The translations under genes and the position numbers were made by a program. A stretch of 24,170 nucleotides of DNA. It comes from an uncultured Clostridia bacterium. GTDB taxonomy: Bacteria > Bacillota > Clostridia > TANB77 > CAG-508. A model generated the notes under the pieces. The model was not told the DNA's origin and ran no database searches. It saw nothing but the letters and a program-made list of their open reading frames with translations. Positions 7,239 to 17,081 of this stretch are shown here, piece after piece (position 1 is the stretch's first letter; each line of letters begins with the position of its first letter). Location of the stretch: contig CAOTKV010000024.1 in the NCBI GenBank assembly GCA_948530865.1, positions 1 to 24,170 on the forward strand, read 5' to 3'.

Positions 7239-7257
7239 GGAATTGCATAGCAATTTC
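7239..7257 (+). terminator. Hairpin after the small membrane-protein gene
   Basis: GGAATTGC and GCAATTTC pair around an ATA loop (8 bp including one G-U), 17 bases after the stop codon, followed by TTATAAT. The T-run is poor, so it may act as a weak terminator or 3'-end stabiliser ahead of the stronger hairpin at 7270-7300. Confidence 0.4.
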
Positions 7258-7269
7258 TTATAATATAAA

Positions 7270-7300
7270 AAACTCTGTATGAAAATTTCATACAGAGTTT
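7270..7300. terminator. Bidirectional terminator between membrane-protein and regulator genes
   Basis: AAACTCTGTATGAAA and its exact complement form a 31-base symmetric hairpin. On the minus strand the stem is followed by a T-run (TTTTTTATATT) and lies five bases past the response-regulator stop. On the plus strand it is followed by TTTAATTTTTATTT. It can stop both convergent transcripts, so the regulator and the kinase are probably not on a single message. Confidence 0.88.
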
Positions 7301-7305
7301 AATTT

Positions 7306-8058
7306 TTATTTATCTGTTACGTAGTATCCTACTCCTCTTTTTGTTATAAGGATTTTTGGATTTGCTTTATCTTTTTCTATCTTATCTCTAATTCTGTTCA
7401 TTGTAACATCTATTGTTCTTATTGCTCCTACATATTCTTCATATTCCCAAACTTCACGAAGAAGCATTTCTCTAGTTACAACTTGACCTGGTTGACTTGC
7501 TAAATATTTTAAAACATCGAATTCTTTTTTAGTTAAGTTTATAACTTCGCCTTTAACTTTTGCTTCAACTTTCTTTAAGTCTAAACTTAAATCTCCAACT
7601 TTAATTATATCATCTTTCTTTTCTTCATTCTTTTGGTTATTTAAAATATCTATATTTGCATTTAATTCAGCTTTTCTTAAATTTGCTTTGATTCTAGCCA
7701 TAACTTCTCTTATTTGAAAAGGCTTTGTAATATAATCATCAGCACCCATTTCTAGACCAACAATTTTATCTGATTCTGTATCTTTTGCAGAAATCATTAG
7801 TATTGGAATATTAGATATATTTAATGCATATCTAATTTTTTTACAAACTGAAATTCCATCTAACTTTGGAATCATAACATCTAATAAAATTAAATCTGGT
7901 TTTTCATTAATAGCCATTTCTACAGCTGTAACACCATCATATGCTTCTAACGTTTTATACCCTTCCTTTTGTAAATTAAATACTAATAGTTCCATTATAC
8001 TTTGTTCATCATCTACTACAAGTATAGTTTTTTTCTCTTTTTCAACTATTTCTTCCAC
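7306..8058 (-). CDS. OmpR/PhoB-family response regulator
   Basis: A 250-residue regulator. The receiver domain (about 10-125) has the acidic pair D16-D17, the phosphorylation site D60 in LILLDVMIP, S90 and K112 (DDYITKPF). A linker of about 25 charged residues leads to a winged-helix DNA-binding domain (about 150-248) with the typical LTKKEFDVLKYL and RTIDVTMNRIRDKI segments. It resembles WalR/PhoP-type regulators of cell-envelope or phosphate responses, but the regulon cannot be read from the sequence. The start is GTG at 8056-8058 with an AAAGGCGG ribosome binding site. It is followed by a bidirectional terminator and then, after an opposite-strand gene, by the likely cognate kinase. Confidence 0.95.
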   Translation of the reverse strand: MEEIVEKEKKTILVVDDEQSIMELLVFNLQKEGYKTLEAYDGVTAVEMAINEKPDLILLDVMIPKLDGISVCKKIRYALNISNIPILMISAKDTESDKIVGLEMGADDYITKPFQIREVMARIKANLRKAELNANIDILNNQKNEEKKDDIIKVGDLSLDLKKVEAKVKGEVINLTKKEFDVLKYLASQPGQVVTREMLLREVWEYEEYVGAIRTIDVTMNRIRDKIEKDKANPKILITKRGVGYYVTDK

Positions 8059-8100
8059 TTAAACTACCGCCTTTCTAAAAGAAACTGTATCAATATCACA

Positions 8101-8129
8101 TATATATCATATTTAACAATTTTGTACAA
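8101..8129 (-). promoter_or_regulatory. Promoter of the response regulator
   Basis: On the minus strand, TTGTAC (8124-8129) and TATATA (8101-8106) are separated by 17 bases, about 45 bases before the GTG start. The glucan synthase gene ends only 28 bases upstream of the -35 box and has no evident hairpin terminator, so some read-through into the regulator is possible. Confidence 0.6.
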
Positions 8130-8157
8130 GTTTTTTTTCAATTTTTTTAATTTTTTA

Positions 8158-11100
8158 TTACATAAAAATTTCTATATTGTATATTTTGCAATTATCTTGT
8201 AATAAAATTTTCTTTTCTTTTATATCTTCACCATTAACTATAAATTTACTAACACCTACATTTTTAGAATTATTATTTCTAACTTTTATATTATATATAG
8301 AAGTTTTATATTTGTATTTTATCTCATATTCTTTCCAATTTTTAGAAATACAAGGTTCCATTTCTAAATAACCATTCTTTATTTTTAATCCTAAAACATA
8401 TTCTAAAATTGCTTTATAAAACCAACTACTAGATCCAGTATACCAATTCCAGCCACCTCTTCCTACTAAATCTTCATTACTATATAAATCTGCTTCTAAA
8501 ATATATGGTTCAAGTTTGAATGTTTTTGCCTCTTCTCTATTTTTTGAATGTTCAATAGGATTTAAAATTTCAAGTAATTCTTCTGCTTTATCTCCAAATC
8601 CTAAAATACATTCTGCAATTAACATCCAGCAACTACCATGAGTATATTGACCACCATTTTCACGAATTCCAGGTGGATATGATTTTATATATCCTGGATT
8701 TATAACAGATTTTTCAAAAGGAGGATCAAATAGTTTTATAATTTTGTTTTCTTTATCTACTAAATAGTTTTCAGCTTCTGCTATTGCTATAAATTTTTTA
8801 TCATTATCTCCTATATCTGAAATAACAGACCAACTTTGTGAAATATTATCAATTCTACATTCATCTGAATTTATACTTCCAATTTCTTCTCCATTATCTG
8901 TTACAGCTCTTTTAAACCATCTACCATCCCATCCTTTTGTATTCACATTTCTTTTTAAAGTTTCTTTATATGAAGTATATTTTTCTACTAAGTCTTTTCT
9001 TTCCTTTAATTTACAGATTGGTATAAATCTATTTAATATATCATATAAAAACATTGCAAGCCATATACTTTGACCTTTTCCTTCACTACCAACATTGCTA
9101 AATCCGTCATTCCAATCACCAGTTCCTATTTTAGGAAAAGGTTCTATTCCTCTTGTTATTGAATTTTCTATTGCTCTTATACAATGTTCAAAAATACTTT
9201 CTTTCTCACTACTCTCATAGTAAATATTATATTTCTCATCTTCATTTTCGCCAAGTATATCACCTTTTAAATATTCAACTTTCTCATCTAAAATGCTATA
9301 ATCATTTTCAAAATTCACATATTCAATAGTACTATAAACAAGCCATAAATAATCGTCTGAAAACTTAGTTCTAATACCTTTTTTTGTATCATTATGCCAC
9401 CAGTGTAAAACATCTCCCTCTATAAATTGGTGTCTTGCACAATTTAATATCTGTTCTTTTAAGAAACTACTATCAATAAATTTCATTCCAAGTGCATCTT
9501 GAAGTTGATCTCTAAATCCATATGCCCCACCTGACTGATAGTATCCAGTTTTACCATATATTCTACTAGCTAGAGTTTGATACACTAGCCATCCATTCAT
9601 TATTATATCTAATGCAGGAAGTGGAGTTTTTATAGAAACACCTCCTAATAAATTATTCCATTTAGTTTTTGTATATTCTAGTTCATTTTCAATATTCTCA
9701 ATTCTTCTATCTGTATTAAATTCATATTTTTCTTTTACTTTTTCAATTTCATTATAATTATTTGCCTGTCCTATTATTATATTAAATTTCTTTTCTTCAA
9801 ATTTCTTCAATTTTAAAATAAATTCTATACCTACACATGAATTTTTTCCAAGTCCTGATGAATTATTTAAATTTCTATATAAACTATCAGGATTTAAAAT
9901 ATCACCTTCTCCAAAGAAGTCATCTTTGTCTCCTGTGAAACTATTAATCTTTATATCTGGCATTATATACATTATTTTATTTTTGAAACATTCTTCACTA
10001 CTTAATACATTTTTTACAAATAATATATTATCATTTTTCTCAAGTTTTAAATTTCCATTTGTAAATATTTCATCTTCACCTAATACTGTTTTTATATAAA
10101 CAACAAATTTTAATTTTCTTTCCTCATTTATTAGATTTTTAATTTTAAATTTTAAAATTTTCAAACTTTCTTCACATGGAACAAAAACCTCCAACTCTTG
10201 ATTCAAGTTATCATTTGAATTTTTAAAATTTGAATATCCAAATCCATGTGTAATATAATAATAATTTTTATTTGGAATAACACCAGAATTTAAAGTCCAA
10301 ACAGTTTTATTTTCTTCATCTTTCATATAGAAAATTTCAGAAGGTATATCTAAAACTCTATCATTATTCCATGCTGTTAATCTATTTAATCTACTATTTT
10401 TATTCCATGTGTAACCTCCCAAATTACTTGTAACAACAGTTCCAAAAAATTTATTAGCAAGTATATTACACCATACTGCTGGTAATTTATTTTCTTCATT
10501 TGTATATATATAATATTCTTTTCCATCACTTGTAAATCCACCATAAGAATTATCATATAGTAAATCTTGTTTTTTTAATGGATAAATTTCAAGATTCAAA
10601 TTATTATTTCTATCTCTTCTAATTTCTGAAACCTTATTTTCTTCTAGTTCTTTTACATAAGTTTCAATATTTCCTATATCAGCATCTATTATAAATCTTG
10701 ATTTAAATCTTATTGTGGCTAAGTCTTCTTTTTCAATTTCATCTTTATTTAAAATGAAAATGCCACCTTTTATATTTCTTAAATATTCTAGCTGTTTATT
10801 AGAAATCACTTCATAAATACTTTCTCTTACAAATCTTTCATAAACATCTATTTCTTTATTTAAAATAACAATATCTATATATATTTTTTTCGCTCTATAA
10901 TATTCATAAGCTGTCAAAACATCTTCAATTACATAAATATCTTCAACATTTTTTATTTCTACAAGTAATATTGGATTATCACCAGATATTCCATATTTCC
11001 ATAAGCTATTAATTTCAGCATTATCTATATTTAATGCATTTTTTCCTAAATTTAATATATATTTTAAAAATCTAACATATATATCTATTTTAGAACCTTC

Positions 11101-14100
11101 TATTTGTAAATATTTACTTTCTTCTTCAACTCTTACTTTAGCAATATTTAAAATTCTTATTATCTCTTCTTCACTTTTTACATTTTCTAAGTTTTCAATA
11201 GCTTCTTCTCTATTATTTGAAGCAGAAATTAACAAATTTATATTTGCAATCTCTTTTGGAGCAATTTTTATTGTTCTTTTCATTGCAATTATTGGTTCTG
11301 TAACTTGACTTATTCTTTTTGAAAAATTTCTTTGATTTCTCACCATATAAGATGTATCTAAATTTTCTCTTGATAAATATTTTTCTTTATCAATTTCATA
11401 TTCAAAATCCACAATTTGTTCAGTTTCTGTGTATAAAGTTGTTGCTAAATATTTTTTCTCTTTTAAGTTTCTATCTCTTTTCTCAAATATTATATTTTCA
11501 TTTGCCTCTTCTAATTTCATAAATAATTTATTAAATGTTGGATGTGAATATTCATCCATTTTCTTAGACATTGATGGTTCAAAATCAACTATTATTTCTA
11601 AAACTTCTTGACTACTTCCTAAATTTTCTATCTCTAATCTTCTTATTTCTATTGGTTTATTAGGATCTAAACTAACAATCTCTTCAATTTTCAAATTATT
11701 TTCACGTTTTAGAAATTTAGCCTTATCAGGTGCAAAAATGATTTTTGAATTTTCTTTAACATCTATTATTTTTTTAGATTTTACATTTTTTATATATGAA
11801 TTAATCCTTTGCTTTATATCTGATGTTTCTTTAAAATTGTTTACCATTACATCTTCAAATTCACTTATACTATCTCCATAGTCATCAATTATAATTTTGT
11901 ATCTTTCATTTGAAATTACATTTAAGTTTCTCTCCTTTTTATTGGCTTTTTCTATTACTCGCTCTGTATAACTATTGCTAATTAAATTTTTATTTTTACC
12001 AATTTTTTCTTTCTTTTCTTTTGTAATAATCATTTTTATAGGCATTCTTTCTTGTAATAGTATATCTACTGCTTCAATTTCTGGATTATTATTGAATCTA
12101 GTTTTTAAAATATTATTATTCAAGAAATTATTTATAGATAACAAAATTAATCCTTGATGATGTGCCATATAAGTTTTTACAACTGCTTTTCCTTTATTTT
12201 TTACTCTACTTGGGGTATAGTCAATTGATTCATAGTATCCATATTTACCAGTTCCACCTTCTGATTCTAATAATTTTAAATTTCTTATTGCAAATTCTGG
12301 CTCGTCTTCTAATGATAAAAATGTACTATATGGTGAAACAACAGTATCTTCATCAAGTCCTCTTTTAAGTCCAAGCCATGGTATACCAAATGCTTTGTAT
12401 TGATAATTATTATTTAAATCTCTTAAATTAAAAGCAGATTCTGAAATTCCCCATGGAACACCTTTTCTTCTACAGTATTCTATTTGACTCATTACTGCAA
12501 ACTTGCATGCTTCATCTAAAAGACTTCCTTTATATCTTTTTAAATTAATATTTGGCATTAAATATTCAAATGCAGTACCTGTCCATGAAACTAAGCCTTT
12601 ATATCCATTTAAACTTGTAAGAGTTCTACTTAAATTATTCCAATGCTTTACTGGAACATCTCCTTTAGCTATAGCAACTAAACTTGCTTGTCTTGCTTCT
12701 GATGCAAGGAAATCATAATATGATTCTGATAATTTATTTTCTTCTAAATTATATCCAATAGATAATAATTTCGTTCTTTCAGAATATAGTTTTGAAAAGT
12801 CAGTATTTTCAATCAATTCAGAAACTAGTGTAATTAAGTTTTCTAAATCACCTTTATTTTTATTTTCTTGCAGAAAATTTTTAACTATATACAAATATCC
12901 CACAAAATTACCACTATCAACTGTTGATATATATCTTGGAATTAATGGTACTAATGTAGTTGTGTTATACCAATTATATAAATGACCATTCCATTTACTT
13001 AAACCAGCAATTACGCCTAAAATTTTATTTAAATATTCTATTGCTTTTTTAAAATTAATAAAATCTAAATCATATGCAGAAATAACTGCTAACAATTCTA
13101 ATCCAATATTTGTAGAAGATGTTCTATCTACAATCTTTTTATTTCTATCTTCTTGATAATTGTCTGGTATTAAATAATTATTCTTTTCATTAATAAAATC
13201 TTCAAAAAAGCTCCATGTATTTCTTGCTGCATCTAATACATATTTTCTATTTTTTTCTGTTATTTTTTTATCATCTTTTTTATCTAAACTAATATACCAA
13301 GCTACAACAGGAGCTATAATCCAAGTTACACCTATTATTTTTAATATTATATTTTGAAAAAACAAGAATATAATACCAAATAAAATATTACATATCATTT
13401 CTTTAAAATGAGTATTTAAATCATTCTTAGAATTTTTCTCACCATCTTCTGCTGTAACCCATTCTAAAAGTTTTTTACATTTTTTCATTCTGTACAAACT
13501 TCTAATTATGCTATCTAGGTTTTTATACATTTCAAATGGTAAAAATAATATTTGCAAGATAATTCTTATTACACTTATTTTCAAACTATTTAGTTCATTT
13601 GAAAATTTCTTATATGCATATACTGCACCTGTAATATTGCTTTCTTTAAAAATAATATAATTTACAATATCAATTAAATATGGAATTATAGAGCTTATTA
13701 TCCCTAATACAAATAAATAAAATAAACTTGAGAAATTAAAAGCAGAAATAATTATTAAAGCAAAAGCAGTAATTTGTAAAACACTTCTTCTTAAGTTATC
13801 ATATATTTTAAATTTTGATATTTCATTTAGTCTATCATTTTTCAACCATTTAATTATTTGCCAATCCCCTCTTGTCCATCTATGATTTCTCATAATATAT
13901 GGCAAATATCTGCTAGGGTATCCATCTAAAAGCATTACATCAGTTATCAATCCACATCTTAAAAAATTCCCTTCTAGTAAATCATGACTAAGAATTGTAT
14001 TATCTGGAAACTCACTTCTCAAAATCGTATTATATAAATCTACATCATATATACCTTTTCCAGTAAAAATGCCTTCTCCAAAATAATCCTGATATATATC

Positions 14101-16161
14101 TGAAATTGCATTAGTATAGAAATCTACTCCACCTTTCATACTAAAAAGTTCAATAAATAAGCTTTTTTGTGAAAGGGATAAATCCATACCAATTCTAGGT
14201 TGCATTATTCCATAGCCATCAACTACTTTATCATTTTTTACTACTGGTATATTTAAAACATGACTCATAGCTCCAATTAATTTTGAAGCAGTATTTAAAT
14301 TTAAATTTGTATCACTATCTAAAGTTATAATATATTTAATATTTGGTAATTTTTCCTTCTCTTTTTCAATAGTATTTTCTAAAAAATTATTTTCTCTTCT
14401 TCTTTTAATATATTTATTAAATGTAGTTAAAAGTCCTCTTTTTCTCTCCCAACCAATATATGCTTCTTCACAAGAATTCCAAATTCTTTCTCTATATAAA
14501 AAGTGAAACTTACTAAATTTATCAGTTCTATACTTTTCATTTAATTTATTACAATAATCAATTCCACACGACATTACTTCTTCATCAAAATCTTTTGTTT
14601 TACTATCTTCTTCTGAACAATCACCTAAAAGAGCAAAATATAAATTTTCAGATTTATTTGCTAAATAATAAACTTCTAGTTTTTTTAGCATTTCTATAAC
14701 TTTTTCTTTTGATTTTAAAATAGTTGGAATAACAACAAAAGTTGCTGAACTTTCAGGTATCCCTTTCTCAAAGTTCATTTTAGGAATTAATATTGGCTTT
14801 TTAAATTTTCCCATAAAGTAATTTTCAATTCTTAAATATATCTCTGATATTGGAACATATGAAATTATACATATTGCAATTGCAATCCAATTATTTATAA
14901 TATTCTCATGAACATAAAAATATAAAACTATACAAAAATAAAATGGTATTAAAATATTCATTGCAATATACATTCTAGCTTTTTGCATATTATTTAACTT
15001 ATTATGTTTTTTTATTTCCAATGCTTCATCTAATTCTGCACATCCTTCTTTTATTAAATAGTAACCAACATGAGCTTTTTTTATATTTTCAATTCCAGTA
15101 GAATTCTCATATCTTTTACATAGTTCAATTACTTTTTCTGCAATATATACCTCAGAAATTTTTGTTTTCTTGGATTTCTTCTCAATAATACTTCTATAAT
15201 AGCTCTTACTTTCTTCATCCATATTATTATAAATTCCAGAAGGATCTAATTTTAAAAGTTCTTCAGAAGCATTCATATAACTAAATAATTCAGAAAAGTC
15301 AATTCTATTTATATCTTTAATACTTGTTATACAATTTCCCATAGAAATCTTTATATTTGCTATATTAAAATGTTCTTTTTGAATTACTTCTGAAATTGTG
15401 AGTCCTACCTTCTGAATTTCTTTTTCTAATACATTTTGATATTTAACTGCATTCTTTCCATACTTTTTTAATTTATAAGATAAATATTCAACAAAAGAAT
15501 ATTTTAATTTTTCCTCATTTAATTTTAAATTAAAATTGGAATTAATAAACTTTAAATTAGTATGTGATTTATTTTCTACTAATCTCTCAATAATACTTTC
15601 TGCTTTATATTTCTGAATTTGTGAAGAATATATTTTTTCACAAAGTTCTCTAATATGAGAAATAATCGAAATTTTTATAAAAATTCCGATATTTGATAAT
15701 TCCTCCATACTAAGTAGCTTTTTTCTTTGGTAACTTTGAAGTGCGATATCAATTATTTCTCTATCTATTTTACAATCAGAAAAAGCAACTATTTCTTCTG
15801 CAAGTACATATATTCTAGCAAATCCAAAATATTTATCATTTGAAAGTCCCACCAAATTTTTATATTTCTTTAAAGGCAATTCTTTTTGAATAATTTTAAC
15901 TGTTTCTTCAATAACATAAAAGTTATCTAAAATCCATTCTCCAGCAGCATGCACTTTTATTCCTAGTCTTAAATGCTTTGTAAGTAAATTGTAAGTTTCT
16001 AAAATAAATTTATAATCATCCATAAGCCTATAAATTGGATAAGTGTTTTTGTTTGAAAAACTCTTAATTCCATGTTCAGATGCTGTTTTTTCTATGTGTT
16101 TTGCAAACTGGTTCTTATCTAAAAGAGTTCCATTCATATTTAGCTTTTTGTAATTTTTCAT
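8158..16161 (-). CDS. Giant cyclic beta-1,2-glucan synthase-like enzyme (GT84-GH189-GH94 layout)
   Basis: About 2667 residues, close to the 2700-2900 usual for NdvB/Cgs-type synthases. An N-terminal region (1-396) with the conserved AGEWILDNFYVIEE motif precedes two membrane segments (about 398-417, 425-442). A cytoplasmic glycosyltransferase domain follows, with DSD at 615-617 and HRWTRGDWQ at 760-768. More membrane segments lie at about 795-837 and 922-958. A glycoamylase/GH189-like domain has GISES (E1241), YYES (E1311) and AHHQG (1333-1337). A long beta-rich stretch leads to a GH94-type (alpha/alpha) domain with GFRDQ (D2218) and GDWNDG (2348-2353), whose Asp is the expected general acid. 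By family knowledge it would build, cyclise and trim a beta-glucan from UDP-glucose. The product is inferred. I chose the ATG at 16159-16161 with an AAGGGG ribosome binding site over an upstream in-frame TTG that lacks one. Confidence 0.88.
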   Translation of the reverse strand: MKNYKKLNMNGTLLDKNQFAKHIEKTASEHGIKSFSNKNTYPIYRLMDDYKFILETYNLLTKHLRLGIKVHAAGEWILDNFYVIEETVKIIQKELPLKKYKNLVGLSNDKYFGFARIYVLAEEIVAFSDCKIDREIIDIALQSYQRKKLLSMEELSNIGIFIKISIISHIRELCEKIYSSQIQKYKAESIIERLVENKSHTNLKFINSNFNLKLNEEKLKYSFVEYLSYKLKKYGKNAVKYQNVLEKEIQKVGLTISEVIQKEHFNIANIKISMGNCITSIKDINRIDFSELFSYMNASEELLKLDPSGIYNNMDEESKSYYRSIIEKKSKKTKISEVYIAEKVIELCKRYENSTGIENIKKAHVGYYLIKEGCAELDEALEIKKHNKLNNMQKARMYIAMNILIPFYFCIVLYFYVHENIINNWIAIAICIISYVPISEIYLRIENYFMGKFKKPILIPKMNFEKGIPESSATFVVIPTILKSKEKVIEMLKKLEVYYLANKSENLYFALLGDCSEEDSKTKDFDEEVMSCGIDYCNKLNEKYRTDKFSKFHFLYRERIWNSCEEAYIGWERKRGLLTTFNKYIKRRRENNFLENTIEKEKEKLPNIKYIITLDSDTNLNLNTASKLIGAMSHVLNIPVVKNDKVVDGYGIMQPRIGMDLSLSQKSLFIELFSMKGGVDFYTNAISDIYQDYFGEGIFTGKGIYDVDLYNTILRSEFPDNTILSHDLLEGNFLRCGLITDVMLLDGYPSRYLPYIMRNHRWTRGDWQIIKWLKNDRLNEISKFKIYDNLRRSVLQITAFALIIISAFNFSSLFYLFVLGIISSIIPYLIDIVNYIIFKESNITGAVYAYKKFSNELNSLKISVIRIILQILFLPFEMYKNLDSIIRSLYRMKKCKKLLEWVTAEDGEKNSKNDLNTHFKEMICNILFGIIFLFFQNIILKIIGVTWIIAPVVAWYISLDKKDDKKITEKNRKYVLDAARNTWSFFEDFINEKNNYLIPDNYQEDRNKKIVDRTSSTNIGLELLAVISAYDLDFINFKKAIEYLNKILGVIAGLSKWNGHLYNWYNTTTLVPLIPRYISTVDSGNFVGYLYIVKNFLQENKNKGDLENLITLVSELIENTDFSKLYSERTKLLSIGYNLEENKLSESYYDFLASEARQASLVAIAKGDVPVKHWNNLSRTLTSLNGYKGLVSWTGTAFEYLMPNINLKRYKGSLLDEACKFAVMSQIEYCRRKGVPWGISESAFNLRDLNNNYQYKAFGIPWLGLKRGLDEDTVVSPYSTFLSLEDEPEFAIRNLKLLESEGGTGKYGYYESIDYTPSRVKNKGKAVVKTYMAHHQGLILLSINNFLNNNILKTRFNNNPEIEAVDILLQERMPIKMIITKEKKEKIGKNKNLISNSYTERVIEKANKKERNLNVISNERYKIIIDDYGDSISEFEDVMVNNFKETSDIKQRINSYIKNVKSKKIIDVKENSKIIFAPDKAKFLKRENNLKIEEIVSLDPNKPIEIRRLEIENLGSSQEVLEIIVDFEPSMSKKMDEYSHPTFNKLFMKLEEANENIIFEKRDRNLKEKKYLATTLYTETEQIVDFEYEIDKEKYLSRENLDTSYMVRNQRNFSKRISQVTEPIIAMKRTIKIAPKEIANINLLISASNNREEAIENLENVKSEEEIIRILNIAKVRVEEESKYLQIEGSKIDIYVRFLKYILNLGKNALNIDNAEINSLWKYGISGDNPILLVEIKNVEDIYVIEDVLTAYEYYRAKKIYIDIVILNKEIDVYERFVRESIYEVISNKQLEYLRNIKGGIFILNKDEIEKEDLATIRFKSRFIIDADIGNIETYVKELEENKVSEIRRDRNNNLNLEIYPLKKQDLLYDNSYGGFTSDGKEYYIYTNEENKLPAVWCNILANKFFGTVVTSNLGGYTWNKNSRLNRLTAWNNDRVLDIPSEIFYMKDEENKTVWTLNSGVIPNKNYYYITHGFGYSNFKNSNDNLNQELEVFVPCEESLKILKFKIKNLINEERKLKFVVYIKTVLGEDEIFTNGNLKLEKNDNILFVKNVLSSEECFKNKIMYIMPDIKINSFTGDKDDFFGEGDILNPDSLYRNLNNSSGLGKNSCVGIEFILKLKKFEEKKFNIIIGQANNYNEIEKVKEKYEFNTDRRIENIENELEYTKTKWNNLLGGVSIKTPLPALDIIMNGWLVYQTLASRIYGKTGYYQSGGAYGFRDQLQDALGMKFIDSSFLKEQILNCARHQFIEGDVLHWWHNDTKKGIRTKFSDDYLWLVYSTIEYVNFENDYSILDEKVEYLKGDILGENEDEKYNIYYESSEKESIFEHCIRAIENSITRGIEPFPKIGTGDWNDGFSNVGSEGKGQSIWLAMFLYDILNRFIPICKLKERKDLVEKYTSYKETLKRNVNTKGWDGRWFKRAVTDNGEEIGSINSDECRIDNISQSWSVISDIGDNDKKFIAIAEAENYLVDKENKIIKLFDPPFEKSVINPGYIKSYPPGIRENGGQYTHGSCWMLIAECILGFGDKAEELLEILNPIEHSKNREEAKTFKLEPYILEADLYSNEDLVGRGGWNWYTGSSSWFYKAILEYVLGLKIKNGYLEMEPCISKNWKEYEIKYKYKTSIYNIKVRNNNSKNVGVSKFIVNGEDIKEKKILLQDNCKIYNIEIFM

Positions 16162-16229
16162 AAAATTCCCCTTAAATTTATTTTTTTGTATTTTTTCCAA
16201 AATTTTATTAAATATACTTTTATCTTTTG

Positions 16230-16258
16230 TTTACTTTTAAAATTATTATAGATACAAT
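16230..16258 (+). promoter_or_regulatory. Candidate cwlD promoter
   Basis: TTTACT (16230-16235) and TACAAT (16253-16258) are 17 bases apart on the plus strand. A second possible -10-like element, TATACAAT (16311-16318), is nearer the gene and resembles a sporulation sigma-E type -10 box. Which is used cannot be told from sequence. Confidence 0.45.
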
Positions 16259-16275
16259 AAATCTCCTAATGTTAA
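16245..16275 (-). promoter_or_regulatory. Candidate promoter of the glucan synthase gene
   Basis: On the minus strand, TTAACA (16270-16275) and a perfect TATAAT (16245-16250) are separated by 19 bases, which is longer than ideal. The element overlaps the proposed cwlD promoter on the opposite strand, so the two could interfere. Confidence 0.45.
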
Positions 16276-16286
16276 TTGTAATAAAT

Positions 16287-16305
16287 TAGTATTCAACGAA
16301 TACTA
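16287..16305. repeat. 19-bp palindrome in the cgs/cwlD divergent region
   Basis: TAGTATTC and GAATACTA are perfect 8-bp inverted arms around a 3-base AAC spacer. It sits between the proposed promoters and the cwlD start. Size and symmetry fit a dimeric repressor operator. It could also form a leader hairpin in the cwlD message if transcription starts near 16265. Confidence 0.6.
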
Positions 16306-16338
16306 TAAAATATACAATTCTATCTTAGGAGTTTTATT

Positions 16339-17049
16339 ATGTACATTTTTAATAAAAAAAGAATAATTTTTATAAATTTAAGTATCGTTTTTTCAATTTT
16401 TGTTTATACTTTAGCAAATAATTCACTTAATTTTCAAGCCACTTCTTCTACTCCAATATCAAATCATACAATAATATTGGACGCTGGACATGGAAGTCCT
16501 GATGGTGGAGCAACTGGAGCTGATGGTTCAATAGAGTCTGATTTAAACTTAGATATCGTATTAAAATTACAAAATCTACTAGAAAGTTCAAATTGCACAG
16601 TAATTTTAACTCGTTCAGATGAAAATGGAATTTATGAAGCAGATTCTAATACAATTCGTGAAAAAAAGGTATCTGATATGAAAAACAGAGTAGAAATTGC
16701 AAATACTTCAAATGCAGAAATGTTTGTATCTATACATATGAATAAATTAGAACAAACTCAATACAGTGGGTGGCAAACTTTTTACAAAAATCAAGATGAA
16801 GATAGTAAAAAGATAGCTGAAAATATTCAAATAAGTTTAAATAATTTTTTGAAAAAACAAAATTCAAGAACAATAAAATCTATATCTGGAATTTATCTTA
16901 CAAAAAATGTTGAAATACCTCTTGTTCTTGTAGAGTGCGGTTTTTTATCAAATGCAGAAGAAAACAAATTACTTCAAACAGATTCTTATCAAGATGAACT
17001 TGCTTGGAGCATATATATTGGGCTTATGGATTATTTAAATACAAAATGA
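16339..17049 (+). CDS. cwlD: N-acetylmuramoyl-L-alanine amidase CwlD
   Basis: A 236-residue zinc amidase of the Amidase_3 family. An N-terminal signal anchor (about 9-27) is followed by the catalytic domain with H51 (LDAGHGSPDGG), E66 (SIESDLNL), H133 (VSIHMN) and the catalytic E199 (VLVECGFLSN). Length and single-domain layout match CwlD, which removes peptide side chains from spore-cortex peptidoglycan so that muramic-delta-lactam can form. That makes cortex recognisable at germination. ATG with AGGAG ribosome binding site. It is divergent from the glucan synthase and its stop codon overlaps the start of a bidirectional terminator. A vegetative cell-wall amidase is the alternative, but the short anchor and lack of wall-binding repeats favour CwlD. 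This is the best evidence in the window for an endospore-forming lineage. Confidence 0.9.
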   Translation: MYIFNKKRIIFINLSIVFSIFVYTLANNSLNFQATSSTPISNHTIILDAGHGSPDGGATGADGSIESDLNLDIVLKLQNLLESSNCTVILTRSDENGIYEADSNTIREKKVSDMKNRVEIANTSNAEMFVSIHMNKLEQTQYSGWQTFYKNQDEDSKKIAENIQISLNNFLKKQNSRTIKSISGIYLTKNVEIPLVLVECGFLSNAEENKLLQTDSYQDELAWSIYIGLMDYLNTK

Positions 17050-17073
17050 GAGCTTATACAATTATAAGCTCTC
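17048..17073. terminator. Bidirectional terminator between cwlD and the 148-residue gene
   Basis: Perfect 11-bp arms GAGAGCTTATA / TATAAGCTCTC surround a CAAT loop. The hairpin begins within the cwlD TGA stop and lies eight bases past the minus-strand gene end. On the minus strand it is followed by ATTTTGTATTT. The plus-strand T-run is weaker. Confidence 0.78.
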
Positions 17074-17081
17074 AACTTCAA

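Noticed and set aside
16162..16200. In-frame TTG start giving a glucan synthase 13 residues longer
   Set aside because: No ribosome binding site precedes the TTG, while the ATG at 16159-16161 has AAGGGG at good spacing.
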